The notes under the pieces were generated by a model. It worked only from the letters and a program-made list of their open reading frames with translations. It made no database searches and was not told the DNA's origin. From Chitinophaga barathri (GTDB taxonomy: Bacteria > Bacteroidota > Bacteroidia > Chitinophagales > Chitinophagaceae), in NCBI RefSeq assembly GCF_003807585.1, contig NZ_RMBX01000008.1, positions 186,001 through 250,000 on the forward strand: a DNA stretch of 64,000 nucleotides. The letters are read 5' to 3'. Within the stretch, counting starts at the first letter, position 1. Every line of letters begins with the position of its first letter. The position numbers and the translations under genes were made by a program. This document shows positions 1 to 9,717 of this stretch, piece after piece.

Positions 1-59
1 AAAGGCCATAAAGGTAACCATTCATTACGATTTATGCATAAGGGATAATTCGTAATTGT

Positions 60-67
60 TACATTTG
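60..67 (+). promoter_or_regulatory. -7-type promoter element before porZ
   Basis: TACATTTG matches the Bacteroidota -7 consensus TAnnTTTG exactly and ends four bases before the porZ ATG. No clear TTG lies 18-21 nt upstream. If used, the transcript would be leaderless or nearly so. Confidence 0.35.
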
Positions 68-71
68 GGTT

Positions 72-2288
72 ATGTTCCTCCGCACCCTGCTGTATTGCCT
101 CTTCCTTTACGTTCCGGGCGCTTATGCCCAGCTGCTGCCCATCGGGCAATGGCGGGAGCATTTCCCCTGCCGGGAGGCCATAGCGGTGGCGGCGGGAAAG
201 GACGCGGTGTTCTGTGCCACGCCTTACAGCCTCTTCTCCGTTTCCCAGCCGGGGCATGAATTTACCCGCTACAGCAAGGTGAATGGCCTGCATGACGCTG
301 GGATTGCCGCCATTGCCTGGCATGAGGCCGGCGCTTCGCTGGTGATCGCCTACCGGAACAGCAACCTGGACGTCCTTCACAACGAAAATGTGGTGAATAT
401 CCCGGAGATCATGCATCGGCAGACTTCCGGGGACAAACAGATCAGGCATATCGCCTTCAGCGGGCAGCGCGCTTTGCTCAGCACCGGGCTGGGCATCGTT
501 GTGCTGGACCTGGACCGGAATGAAATTGAAGACACCTGGCTCCCGGCGCTCAACAGCACCGTATTTTCCTGCGCTGTAAACGCTAATACCTGCTATGCAG
601 CCACCTCCACGGGGGTAAAAAGGGCTTCCCTCCAGGGCAGCAACCTGGCGGACCAGCGCAACTGGGCGGATATTTCCGCCGGCCTTCCTTCCCAGCCCAT
701 GACGGAGATCGGGGTGGCGGGCGCTTTGGTGATCGGCCGGGTGAAGGACACATTGTTCTCATTGCAGGGAAATGCCTGGGTGAAGTGGTACACTGCCTCC
801 GCTCCTGTCCTGCGTCTTTCCATTCAATCCAATACCATATTTCTCCATCAGCCTGGCAAGGTGCTGCGCCTTTCCCAGGAACCCGCTGTGATAGCGGAAT
901 ACAGCCAGCCCAATCTAATTACGTCCCCGGCGGATGCAGTGATCACAGGCGGCAGCACCTGGATCGCGGACGGGCGGAATGGCCTGGTGCTCCATGAAAA
1001 CGGTGTATATGAATCCCTTGTGCCCAACTCTCCCGCGGGTATCGCCACCGGCGATCTGTTCATTCACAACAATGCGCTGTGGGCCGCTTCCGGTGGGGTG
1101 ACGGCCAGCTGGCAGCCGCAGGGCAATACACAGGGGCTTTACCGTTTTGAACAGGAGGAATGGCATAATTATACCTTTCCGCTTCCTTATCACGATATCA
1201 TTTCCTTATCGGCCGGTGGACAGGAAATGTACGCCGGTTCATTTGGCGGCGGCCTTCTCACAATCCCGGAAGGCGGCACCTACACCGGGCTGAAACCACT
1301 CGGCGATTCCCTCATCAGCGGCCTGGCCAGAGATGCGGAAGGTTATCTCTGGGCAAGCTCCTACGGCGCAAACGGCGACCTGCTGGTAAAACGGAAAGAC
1401 AATACCTGGCAACGTTTCACCATTCCTATCTTTCACATCGCGAACGCGGTGAGCCAGATCGTGATAGATGACTCCAACCAGAAATGGATCGTGTCCCCAA
1501 GAGGCAGCGGCGTGCTGGTCCTGAACCATGGCGCGACGGTGGAAAATACACAGGATGATCAGTGGAAGCTTTTCCAGACGGGAGCCGGGAGAGGGAATCT
1601 TCCTTCGGGAGAGGTGTATTGCATTGCAAAAGATAAGGACGGTTGGATGTGGATCGGCACGGCCCGCGGCGTGGGCGTGGTACAGTGTGCGCCGGAAACC
1701 TTCAGCACAGCGGGCTGCGATGCCATATGGCCGGTAGTGCGCCAGGATAATTTTGCGGGTTATCTTTTTCAGAACGAAAGGGTGAACACCATCGCGGTAG
1801 ACGGCGCCAACCGTAAATGGGTAGGCACGCAAAACGGCGCCTGGCTCGTGAGCCCGGACGGCAGCAGCATCATCGAACATTTTATTACGGCCAACAGCCC
1901 GCTCCCCGATAACATCATCCACCGCATCGCGGTACATCCTGAAACCGGGGAAGTATTTTTTGCCACCGCCGCCGGGCTCATTTCCTGGCGAGGCACGGCC
2001 ACGGAAGGCGCGGCCGAACAAGGCAGCAACGTCATGGCATTCCCCAACCCTGTACCTCACGGCTACGAAGGCACTATCGCTATTCGCGGGCTGGTGCGGA
2101 ATGCTATCGTTAAAATCACGGATATTACAGGCAAACTCGTGTACCAGACGCGTGCCCAGGGCGGGCAGGCGGTGTGGAACGGGAAAGATTACACAGGCTA
2201 CCGCCCGCAAAGCGGCGTATACCTCGTACTGGCTTCCGATGAAACCGGAAAAGAAAAGATCGTCACGAAGCTGGTATTTATCCGCTGA
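72..2288 (+). CDS. porZ: T9SS protein PorZ, beta-propeller surface protein with C-terminal sorting domain
   Basis: A 738-residue exported protein. Residues 1-19 form a signal peptide ending AYAQ. Most of the chain consists of short repeats of the two-component-regulator-propeller type (for example GWMWIGTARGVGVV and RKWVGTQNGAW), consistent with the two seven-bladed propellers of PorZ. The last ~85 residues begin with FPNPV and contain a DITGKLVY-type strand pattern and a terminal KLVFIR, which is a type A T9SS C-terminal sorting domain. In Porphyromonas, PorZ belongs to the cell-surface attachment complex that anchors T9SS cargo to anionic LPS. The ATG at 72 is the start that gives a proper signal peptide. 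recO follows 18 nt downstream, so the two may be co-transcribed. The family call is strong; whether this organism has A-LPS anchoring is unknown. Confidence 0.85.
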   Translation: MFLRTLLYCLFLYVPGAYAQLLPIGQWREHFPCREAIAVAAGKDAVFCATPYSLFSVSQPGHEFTRYSKVNGLHDAGIAAIAWHEAGASLVIAYRNSNLDVLHNENVVNIPEIMHRQTSGDKQIRHIAFSGQRALLSTGLGIVVLDLDRNEIEDTWLPALNSTVFSCAVNANTCYAATSTGVKRASLQGSNLADQRNWADISAGLPSQPMTEIGVAGALVIGRVKDTLFSLQGNAWVKWYTASAPVLRLSIQSNTIFLHQPGKVLRLSQEPAVIAEYSQPNLITSPADAVITGGSTWIADGRNGLVLHENGVYESLVPNSPAGIATGDLFIHNNALWAASGGVTASWQPQGNTQGLYRFEQEEWHNYTFPLPYHDIISLSAGGQEMYAGSFGGGLLTIPEGGTYTGLKPLGDSLISGLARDAEGYLWASSYGANGDLLVKRKDNTWQRFTIPIFHIANAVSQIVIDDSNQKWIVSPRGSGVLVLNHGATVENTQDDQWKLFQTGAGRGNLPSGEVYCIAKDKDGWMWIGTARGVGVVQCAPETFSTAGCDAIWPVVRQDNFAGYLFQNERVNTIAVDGANRKWVGTQNGAWLVSPDGSSIIEHFITANSPLPDNIIHRIAVHPETGEVFFATAAGLISWRGTATEGAAEQGSNVMAFPNPVPHGYEGTIAIRGLVRNAIVKITDITGKLVYQTRAQGGQAVWNGKDYTGYRPQSGVYLVLASDETGKEKIVTKLVFIR

Positions 2289-2306
2289 TCACCGAATTTT
2301 GCCAAC

Positions 2307-3041
2307 ATGCTGCACAAAACACCCGGTATAGTTTTACGGACCGTCAAATATGGCGATACCAGCCTCATCCTGAGTATTTTCACGGAGCTGTTCGGCATAC
2401 AGTCCTATATCGTAAATGGTGTGCGGTCTTCCAAACCGAAAGCTGCAAAAGGCAATATCCTCCAGCCCGGAAATATCCTGGACCTCGTGGTATATCATCA
2501 CGAGCAGAAAAACCTGCAACGCATTTCCGAGTTTAAACTCGGGCACGTATACACGTCCATGCACGTGAACATCGTAAAAAATACGGTGGCGCTTTACCTG
2601 ATAGAACTGTTGCAGAAAGTGATGAAACAGCCTGAGCATACCCCCGAGCTGTATGATTTTGCGGAAAACACTTTCAAGGCGTTGGATACGGAATCCACAC
2701 CGGTAGCGGCCAACCTGCCTTTGTTCTTTACGCTCAAACTGGCCGCCCACCTGGGTTTCCACTTTGGCGGGCATTATTCTGAATACACGCCCTACCTGGA
2801 TTTGCAGGAAGGCGTATTTACAGACCTTCCCCCACATCACACCAATTACCTGGATGAAGTGAGCAGTCATATTACAGATCGCCTGCAGGATATCCGCAAC
2901 TTTGCTGACCTTGAAAAAATTGAACTGAACAAAGAGCGGAGAAGGAATATGCTCTATGCTTACCTGGAGTTTTACAAACATCACCTGCCCGATTTCACGG
3001 AACTGCAATCACCGCCTATTCTGCATGAAATATTGGGCTGA
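2307..3041 (+). CDS. recO: DNA repair protein RecO
   Basis: A 244-residue RecO-family protein. The N-terminal OB-fold signature is visible (LHKTPGIVLRTVKYGDTSLI, then a KGNILQPGNILDLV strand), followed by an all-helical C-terminal domain. RecO acts with RecR in the RecFOR pathway to load RecA on SSB-coated single-stranded gaps. The length is normal for the family. The four-cysteine zinc cluster found in many RecO proteins is absent, as far as I can see. It follows porZ by 18 nt, and its stop codon abuts the stop of the convergent lpxH with no bases between. Confidence 0.92.
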   Translation: MLHKTPGIVLRTVKYGDTSLILSIFTELFGIQSYIVNGVRSSKPKAAKGNILQPGNILDLVVYHHEQKNLQRISEFKLGHVYTSMHVNIVKNTVALYLIELLQKVMKQPEHTPELYDFAENTFKALDTESTPVAANLPLFFTLKLAAHLGFHFGGHYSEYTPYLDLQEGVFTDLPPHHTNYLDEVSSHITDRLQDIRNFADLEKIELNKERRRNMLYAYLEFYKHHLPDFTELQSPPILHEILG

Positions 3042-3806
3042 CTATTTACGGTAGTATTTCAGCTCCGTCGTTTCCCCGTCGAACACTGCGTAGGAATTAT
3101 AATTAAGCCAGTCGCCAAGATTGATGTAACGGCTGCGCTCTCCCACTTTCAGGTCCAGCGGGAGATGCCGGTGGCCGAAAATAAAATAATCGAAATGTTC
3201 TTGCTGTAAGATCTCCCGGCTGTAGATCGCCAGCCATTCCTGGTCGTCGCCCAGGAATTGTTCCAGCTGGGAACCGGTGGCGGCGCGGCTTTTACGGCTC
3301 CAGTAGTTAGCCATGGAAATGCCCCAGTTCGGCGGGATGCACGAAAACAGGAACCGGCAAACCGGGTTGCGGAATATCTTTTTCAGGAATTTATAACCGT
3401 GATCGCCAGGGCCAAGACCGTCCCCATGACCGATGTAGAATCTTTTTGCGCCGATCGTATATTGCTGCGGCTCGAAGTACACGGGGATCTCCAGTTCTTC
3501 TTCAAAATATCCGTCCATCCACATGTCATGATTACCGATGAATACGGAGATGCCGATGCCTTTGTCCCGAAGCTCCGCCAGCTTGCCCAGCAGCCGGGTA
3601 TATCCCTTTGGAATTACGTGTTTGTATTCAAACCAGAAATCGAAAAGATCGCCTACGAGGAAGATGTGCGCGGCATCTTTCGCCGCTTCGTCCAGCCACT
3701 GAGCGACGAGGCGCTCCCTGTCCCGGCTCTTCTCCATATCCGGAGCGCCCAGGTGAAAGTCTGATGCAAAATAAACACGCTTGCCCGGCGGCAGTAATAT
3801 TTCCAT
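3042..3806 (-). CDS. lpxH: UDP-2,3-diacylglucosamine diphosphatase (LpxH type)
   Basis: A 254-residue calcineurin-like phosphoesterase. The metal-binding blocks are all present: SDFHLG (residues 15-20), GDLFDFWFEY, GNHDMW, a GHGDGLGPGDHGYK block and FGHRH near the C terminus. The DFWFEY and GPGDHGYK signatures are typical of LpxH, which hydrolyses UDP-2,3-diacylglucosamine to lipid X in lipid A synthesis at the inner membrane. The ATG at 3806 gives the usual start. A weak promoter (TTG, 21 nt, CACTTTTG) lies 27-58 nt upstream within an inverted repeat. The 3' end abuts recO. Confidence 0.9.
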   Translation of the reverse strand: MEILLPPGKRVYFASDFHLGAPDMEKSRDRERLVAQWLDEAAKDAAHIFLVGDLFDFWFEYKHVIPKGYTRLLGKLAELRDKGIGISVFIGNHDMWMDGYFEEELEIPVYFEPQQYTIGAKRFYIGHGDGLGPGDHGYKFLKKIFRNPVCRFLFSCIPPNWGISMANYWSRKSRAATGSQLEQFLGDDQEWLAIYSREILQQEHFDYFIFGHRHLPLDLKVGERSRYINLGDWLNYNSYAVFDGETTELKYYRK

Positions 3807-3823
3807 GACGGCCTTTTCTTAAA

Positions 3824-3863
3824 TGTAAAATGCAAAAGTGATGATTTCCTTTTGCATTTTACA
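3824..3863. repeat. 15-bp perfect inverted repeat between the LUD gene and lpxH
   Basis: The left arm at 3824-3838 (TGTAAAATGCAAAAG) and right arm at 3849-3863 are perfect reverse complements around a 10-nt spacer. It is the only feature between the LUD-gene stop (3888) and the lpxH start (3806). It could be an AT-rich terminator hairpin for the ftsH-LUD transcript or an operator for lpxH. A candidate lpxH promoter on the minus strand (CAAAAGTG at 3833-3840 with CAA at 3862-3864 on the plus strand) overlaps it. Confidence 0.7.
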
Positions 3864-3887
3864 AGTATTTGTATTCAATAAATGTTG

Positions 3888-4523
3888 TTATTCATCCAGC
3901 AGGAAAACGTATACTTCCTTGGGCCCGTGCACGCCTACCACCAGTGTTTTCTCGATATCCGCGGTACGGCTCGGGCCGGTGGCGAAAGAGATCATGGAGG
4001 GCAACTGGCCCGGGTATTTTTCCTTCATTTTGTTGATACCGTCTTTCAAGTCAAACACGAGCTGGTGCGTATAGGCCACCACGATGTGGTAGGGCGCGTA
4101 TACCGGCAGTGCGCGGCCGGAAGGCTGCGCGGCGCTCATGATGATGGAGCCTGTGCGGGCAATGAGGTATTCACAGTCCGTAATGGCGGCATCCAGCGTA
4201 CGCTCGTCGCCTACGTTGAGATATGCCGGGTTGTACGGTCTCAGGATGCTTTCCAGGGAAGGCGTTTTGCAATGAACATGCGTCCATTCTTTATTCTCCA
4301 CGAGCGTTTGCAGGTTTTCGGCCAGTTCGTCGCGGGAGGAGCAGAAGATAAACTTGCCCTGGAGTTTGGAGAACTCTTCGGCAAATTTTATCTCAAGGCC
4401 TTCATGTGCCGTTTCAAACACCGAATTGTTGCCTTCCGCATGGGGGAAAGGCAGCTGAACCGGCTGGCTGAGCGCATTTCTCACCCTTTTGAGAATATTT
4501 TCTTTTGCTGGAGATACTTTCAT
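3888..4523 (-). CDS. LUD-domain protein (LutC/YkgG family)
   Basis: A 211-residue protein with the LUD (lactate utilisation) fold of LutC/YkgG. It shows LIARTGSIIMSA, SMISFATGPSRTADIEKTLVVGVHGP and a terminal VYVFLLDE, which are the conserved blocks of this family. The GPSRTADIE segment is the strongest marker. LutC works with LutA and LutB in L-lactate oxidation, but no lutA or lutB is nearby. Here the gene lies 18 nt downstream of ftsH and probably shares its transcript, so a lactate role is not shown. Confident as to fold, not to function. Confidence 0.75.
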   Translation of the reverse strand: MKVSPAKENILKRVRNALSQPVQLPFPHAEGNNSVFETAHEGLEIKFAEEFSKLQGKFIFCSSRDELAENLQTLVENKEWTHVHCKTPSLESILRPYNPAYLNVGDERTLDAAITDCEYLIARTGSIIMSAAQPSGRALPVYAPYHIVVAYTHQLVFDLKDGINKMKEKYPGQLPSMISFATGPSRTADIEKTLVVGVHGPKEVYVFLLDE

Positions 4524-4541
4524 ATTGATCCTCGTTCCTTA

Positions 4542-6581
4542 CTATTCTGAAATGGCGTTTGCTGGTGAAGGATTGATAATGTCTGTAGGATGAACACCGT
4601 CGGTGGTCATACCTTCCTTGTTCGGCACGATATGTTCCCTGTGCGTTTCATACGGGCGTTTACCGATGAGACGTTCCAGGTCATCTTTGTACAGCACTTC
4701 TTTTTTCAGCAGTTCCTGCGCCAGCAGCTTCACGTTTTCCAGCTTCTCGGAAAGCAGCGCCTTGGTACGGTTGTATGCTTTTTCGATCAGCAGCCTTACT
4801 TCATTGTCGATCATTTTAGCGGTCTCTTCTGAATAAGGTTTGGTGAAAGCCTGTTCGCTGTTCGGATCGTAGAAAGACACATTCCCCACTTTATCGTTCA
4901 TACCGTACACGGTCACCATGGCGTAAGCCATACGGGTGATCACCTGCAGGTCGTTCTGCGCGCCGGTGGATATTTTGCCAAACACGAGGTCTTCCACCGC
5001 ACGGCCACCAAGGGTCATGCAGATATCGTCCATCAGCTGTTCGGTATTGTACAGGTATTGTTCTTTCGGAAGGTATTGTGCGTACCCCAGGGCTGCAACG
5101 CCGCGCGGCACAATGGTCACTTTCACCAGCGGGTTCGCGTGCTCAAGATACCAGCCGCAGATGGCGTGGCCTGCTTCGTGGTAAGCGATCACTTCTTTTT
5201 CTTCCGGGGAAATGATCTTGTTCTTTTTCTCCAGGCCACCGATCACACGGTCGATTGCATCGTTGAAGTCTTCCATTTCCACTTCGGTTTTGCCTTTACG
5301 GGCCGCGATGAGGGCGGCTTCGTTACATACGTTGGCAATGTCCGCGCCGGCGAAGCCGGGGGTCATGGAAGCGAGCTTCTTGATATCAAGGATCGGGGAA
5401 GTCTTGATGGGTTTCAGATGCACGTTGAAGATGTGCTCACGCCCGTTCAGGTCCGGCTTGTCGATAGAGATCTGGCGGTCGAAACGGCCGGGGCGCAGCA
5501 GGGCGCTGTCCAGCACGTCCGGCCGGTTCGTCGCGGCGAGGATGATGATCCCGCTGTCTGTACCGAAACCGTCCATTTCCACGAGCAGCTGGTTGAGGGT
5601 GTTTTCACGCTCGTCGTTGCTCATCATGACGTTTTTGCCACGGGCACGGCCGATCGCGTCTATTTCATCGATGAAGATGATACAGGGTGCTTTTTCACGG
5701 GCCTGTTTGAACAGGTCGCGCACACGGCTGGCGCCTACGCCTACAAAGAGTTCCACGAAATCGGAACCGCTCATGGAGAAGAAGGGAACCTGTGCTTCGC
5801 CTGCCATGGCTTTTGCCAGGAGCGTCTTACCGGTGCCCGGAGGGCCTACCAGCAGGGCGCCTTTGGGTATTTTACCACCGAGGGCGGTGTATTTTTTCGG
5901 GTTTTTGAGGAAATCCACGATTTCCATCACTTCCACTTTGGCTTCGTCAAGACCGGCTACATCGTTGAATGTGATGGTCACGCGGGTGCCTTTGTCGAAG
6001 AGGGTGGCTTTTGATTTGCCAATGTTGAAGATGCCGCCTGGTCCGCCGCTTCCGCCGGAAGGGCCGCCCATTTTGCGCATCAGCAATACCCACATACCGA
6101 TCAACAGCAGTATGGGCAGTAATATCTGCATCAAAGGCTCAAACCAGTTCTGACGGTCTGTGTAAGACACGTTCATCTGGTCCGCCAATGGCATATCAGC
6201 CTGTGCTTTATCCAGTTCTTTCTGGAAACTTTCCACGCTGCCAATGGTAAATTGGAAGTGCGGTCCGGGGTTTTCAGCTCCGAAACGGCCTTTGGAGACG
6301 TTTTCGTATCTGGGGTCTTTCAGCCGGTCTTTTTTAATGAATACTTCCACTAATCTTTTATTCACTACCACCAGCTTATCGACATCCCCGGTGCGGAGAT
6401 ACTGCTGCTGGAATTCCTTAAAGCCGGAAAGCTCTTTGGGCTGATTGGAAAGCGGCACGAAGTTCATTGCCAGCAAGGCAATACCAATGATGGCATACAC
6501 CCAGTATATGTTGAACTTTGGCCCTTTCTTCGGAGATTTTTCTGATCCCTTGTTATTATAGTTGTTGCCTCCTTTTTCCAT
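4542..6581 (-). CDS. ftsH: ATP-dependent zinc metalloprotease FtsH
   Basis: A 679-residue membrane AAA+ protease. It has transmembrane segments at about 25-43 and 148-168 with a periplasmic domain between them, Walker A GPPGTGKT (246-253), Walker [12 protein letters not shown], the pore and second-region-of-homology blocks ([18 protein letters not shown]), and the zinc site HEAGH (468-472). FtsH degrades membrane and regulatory proteins, among them in other bacteria LpxC. The start codon has a clear Shine-Dalgarno-like AAAGGAG nine bases upstream (complement of 6591-6597), unusual for this phylum. It lies 71 nt downstream of rsfS and 18 nt upstream of the LUD gene. Confidence 0.97.
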   Translation of the reverse strand: MEKGGNNYNNKGSEKSPKKGPKFNIYWVYAIIGIALLAMNFVPLSNQPKELSGFKEFQQQYLRTGDVDKLVVVNKRLVEVFIKKDRLKDPRYENVSKGRFGAENPGPHFQFTIGSVESFQKELDKAQADMPLADQMNVSYTDRQNWFEPLMQILLPILLLIGMWVLLMRKMGGPSGGSGGPGGIFNIGKSKATLFDKGTRVTITFNDVAGLDEAKVEVMEIVDFLKNPKKYTALGGKIPKGALLVGPPGTGKTLLAKAMAGEAQVPFFSMSGSDFVELFVGVGASRVRDLFKQAREKAPCIIFIDEIDAIGRARGKNVMMSNDERENTLNQLLVEMDGFGTDSGIIILAATNRPDVLDSALLRPGRFDRQISIDKPDLNGREHIFNVHLKPIKTSPILDIKKLASMTPGFAGADIANVCNEAALIAARKGKTEVEMEDFNDAIDRVIGGLEKKNKIISPEEKEVIAYHEAGHAICGWYLEHANPLVKVTIVPRGVAALGYAQYLPKEQYLYNTEQLMDDICMTLGGRAVEDLVFGKISTGAQNDLQVITRMAYAMVTVYGMNDKVGNVSFYDPNSEQAFTKPYSEETAKMIDNEVRLLIEKAYNRTKALLSEKLENVKLLAQELLKKEVLYKDDLERLIGKRPYETHREHIVPNKEGMTTDGVHPTDIINPSPANAISE

Positions 6582-6652
6582 GATCGTTCGCTCCTTTACG
6601 AATGAGTGTTGTCTGTTTATACAAATAATTAATACAAAACCAGCGGTTTTGT

Positions 6653-7057
6653 TCAGTTTTCAAGATGTTCCATGCGTTCTGCATCGCTCCACATCTCTTC
6701 CAGATTGTAGAATTTGCGGGTTTCGGGTATAAAAACGTGTAACACGATGTTCACATAGTCCACCAGAATCCACTGCTGGGCTGTGAAACCTTCGTGTTTG
6801 TACGGTGTTTCCTCCGTGGCATTCTTCACTTCTTCCTCCACGAAGTCCGCAATCGCCTTAACTTGGTTATTGGAATTGGCCTCACAAATGATAAAGAAGT
6901 CAGCTACCGCTTCAGGGATCTTGCGCAGATCAAGGGAAACGACATTCTCCCCTTTTTTCTCCTGTATGGCCTTTATGATAGTTGTAAATATCTTGCTGTT
7001 CCTGTTAATGCGTGTTACCGCCTTTTTCCTGGTATTCAGAATGGTTAAGGGTGCCAA
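6653..7057 (-). CDS. rsfS: ribosomal silencing factor RsfS (TTG start)
   Basis: A 134-residue RsfS/Iojap-family protein that binds uL14 and keeps ribosomal subunits apart in starvation. Family blocks are ENVVSLDLRKIPEAVADFFI, a QVKAIADFVEEEV helix, and WILVDYVNIVLHVFIPETR. The frame is open upstream only to a TAA at 7100-7102 and contains no ATG ahead of the conserved region, so the start is most likely TTG at 7057. A TAATTTTG element (complement of 7095-7102) lies about 37 nt upstream. ftsH follows, as is common in this phylum. Confidence 0.88.
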   Translation of the reverse strand: MAPLTILNTRKKAVTRINRNSKIFTTIIKAIQEKKGENVVSLDLRKIPEAVADFFIICEANSNNQVKAIADFVEEEVKNATEETPYKHEGFTAQQWILVDYVNIVLHVFIPETRKFYNLEEMWSDAERMEHLEN

Positions 7058-7212
7058 TAAAATGCTGTTTTTGTTAAAAATAAACTTTAATCTCCAAAAT
7101 TACTAAACCGGCGTCAAAATATAACGAACACCAGCCTGTATCTAGGTAGACGAATCAGCCGGCAAAAAATTGTGAAAATGCTTTACTTTGCTTTTCAAGT
7201 AAAAACGGCTTT

Positions 7213-7953
7213 GTGATAGGAAACCCATTTCACGTGCTGGCTACTATAAACAGCACCAATAACTATGCCATGGGGCAGGTCAATGCAGGGCCTGTGGCAG
7301 ACGGAAGTACCTGGTTTGCCATGGAGCAAACCGCCGGAAAAGGACAGCGCGGCAAACAATGGCTCTCCGAGCCCGGGGAGAACATTATGCTCACCACCGT
7401 GCTGCAACCCGCCCTCACACTGAATCAGCAGTTTATGCTCAGTGTCGCAGTATCCCTCGGGGCCTATGATTTCTTCAGCAAATACGCCGGCGAAGAGACC
7501 CGGATCAAGTGGAGCAATGATATATACTGGCGTGACAGAAAGGCAGGTGGCATATTGATAGAGAACGTTTTACGCGGAAATATATGGCAATATGCCATCG
7601 CCGGCCTGGGAATCAACATTAACACCCCGAAGTTTCCCGAACACCTCGCCAATCCTGTTTCCCTTCGGCAGATCACCGGCAAAACCTGGGACAGCCTGGA
7701 ACTGGCATATGACCTCTGCCGCTGCCTCGAAGAACGCTACAGCCGTTTGCATCCCGCAGTGTTCGATACATGGCTGGCCGAATACAAAGAACACCTTTAC
7801 CGCCTTCACGAACCGGCGCTGTACAAGATCAACGGCGAAATTTTCCAGGGAACTATTCATGATGTGCTGCCGGACGGGCGGCTCTGTCTCGAAAAAGGAA
7901 AAGAAATACTGGAACTCGGCTTCGGCGAAGTGGAATTTATTTTTGCTACCTGA
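7213..7953 (+). CDS. birA: biotin--[acetyl-CoA-carboxylase] ligase (GTG start)
   Basis: A 246-residue catalytic-only biotin protein ligase without the DNA-binding helix-turn-helix of E. coli BirA. Signature blocks are STNNYAM near the N terminus, the biotinyl-AMP loop AGKGQRGKQW, IKWSNDIYW, AGGILIEN and GLGININ. It attaches biotin to the carrier protein of acyl-CoA carboxylases. No ATG is found in frame before the conserved STNNYA block, so GTG at 7213 is the likely start. It is divergent from rsfS. Confidence 0.92.
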   Translation: MIGNPFHVLATINSTNNYAMGQVNAGPVADGSTWFAMEQTAGKGQRGKQWLSEPGENIMLTTVLQPALTLNQQFMLSVAVSLGAYDFFSKYAGEETRIKWSNDIYWRDRKAGGILIENVLRGNIWQYAIAGLGININTPKFPEHLANPVSLRQITGKTWDSLELAYDLCRCLEERYSRLHPAVFDTWLAEYKEHLYRLHEPALYKINGEIFQGTIHDVLPDGRLCLEKGKEILELGFGEVEFIFAT

Positions 7954-8247
7954 GTTGAAAAGTACGCTGGTATTGGCTTCTGAGAGAAATGAAAAAGCCA
8001 GTTTGACAACTGGCTTTTGGAGAAGTGGAATTTGTAAAGACAATATTCGATCGGCTTCTCCAAAAACGCCAGTCACGGGAATGATCCCCTGATTTTGGTC
8101 AATAAATGGAGGCATACAAGATGTATATTCTTTTTTGACCTGCCAAATATAAAACTGCAACATCTGTTGCAATTCCCGTCAAAACTGCGCTGGTGCCGCA
8201 TTCGAAAAATCCACTGAATTTTGCAACTTACCGTTTGAATCATGCAA
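7954..8247. other. intergenic region after birA with two competing hairpins
   Basis: About 290 nt with no supported gene. Segment A at 7993-8003 pairs with 8008-8018 (11 bp, 4-nt loop; stem AAAAGCCAGTT), which looks like the birA terminator although no long T-run follows. Bases 8009-8025 can instead pair with 8055-8073 (6 + 11 bp around a 2-nt bulge). Both structures need the same bases. The rest, 8080-8247, shows nothing I recognise until the promoter of the reductase. Confidence 0.6.
7993..8020 (+). terminator. probable birA terminator hairpin
   Basis: An 11-bp perfect stem with loop TGAC, ending in TTTTGG, 40 nt after the birA stop. Confidence 0.5.
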
Positions 8248-8277
8248 TTGCCGTGAAACAGGCCGGGTGTACATTTG
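8248..8277 (+). promoter_or_regulatory. Bacteroidota housekeeping-type promoter of the aldo/keto reductase
   Basis: TTG at 8248-8250, a 19-nt spacer, then TACATTTG at 8270-8277, a full match to TTG-N19-TAnnTTTG. The ATG lies 21 nt downstream of the element, giving a leader of about 15 nt. Confidence 0.65.
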
Positions 8278-8298
8278 TATCCATAAATCCTATTCACA

Positions 8299-9282
<984 letters not shown>

Positions 9283-9298
9283 TCGGTTCTGCATAAAC

Positions 9299-9332
9299 AA
9301 AAAGGAAGGCCCGTAAAAGCCTTCCTTTTTTA
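9299..9332. terminator. bidirectional terminator between the aldo/keto reductase and the SUI1 gene
   Basis: AAAGGAAGGC (9301-9310) pairs with 9319-9328 around an 8-nt loop. Runs of T follow on the plus strand, and the A-rich flank gives T on the minus strand. A second GC-rich hairpin (CACCGGC/GCCGGTG, 9341-9359) lies between this and the SUI1 stop. Confidence 0.8.
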
Positions 9333-9373
9333 TTTGGCGACACCGGCGCTGAGCCGGTGAATGATTCACGATA

Positions 9374-9706
9374 TTACGAAACCTTATAACCCCAGTCCCG
9401 CAGCCACTTCAGCACCTTCTCCTTGTAATCTCCCTGTATCAGTATCTGCCAGTCTTTTACACTGCCGCCCGTGCCGCATTTTGTTTTTAATTCCTTGCCC
9501 AGCTTTTCAAGATCCTCTCCTTTTCCCAGGAACCCTTCTACCACAGTCACGGTTTTACCGGCGCGCTGTTTCGTATCCAGCTTCACTTTCAGGCGTTGCT
9601 CCGCGGGCGGGAGGGTATCCTGCTCCTGTTGTTCTTCTTCCTGGTACTGGAAACCGGGATCGGTGGAATATACAATGCCGTTGGAGGTGTTTTTTTTCTT
9701 GCTCAT
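9374..9706 (-). CDS. SUI1/YciH-family translation factor
   Basis: A 110-residue protein whose C-terminal ~70 residues are the eIF1/SUI1 domain: RAGKTVTVVEGFLG, a LGKELKTKCGTGGSVKD block and IQGDYKEKVLKWLRDWGY. The N-terminal ~35 residues are low-complexity and rich in Q and E. Bacterial YciH proteins are proposed to affect start-codon fidelity or act in stress; their role is not settled. It is the last gene after nadC and the diacylglycerol kinase gene, 11 nt behind the latter. Confidence 0.85.
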   Translation of the reverse strand: MSKKKNTSNGIVYSTDPGFQYQEEEQQEQDTLPPAEQRLKVKLDTKQRAGKTVTVVEGFLGKGEDLEKLGKELKTKCGTGGSVKDWQILIQGDYKEKVLKWLRDWGYKVS

Positions 9707-9717
9707 AACCGTAAGTT

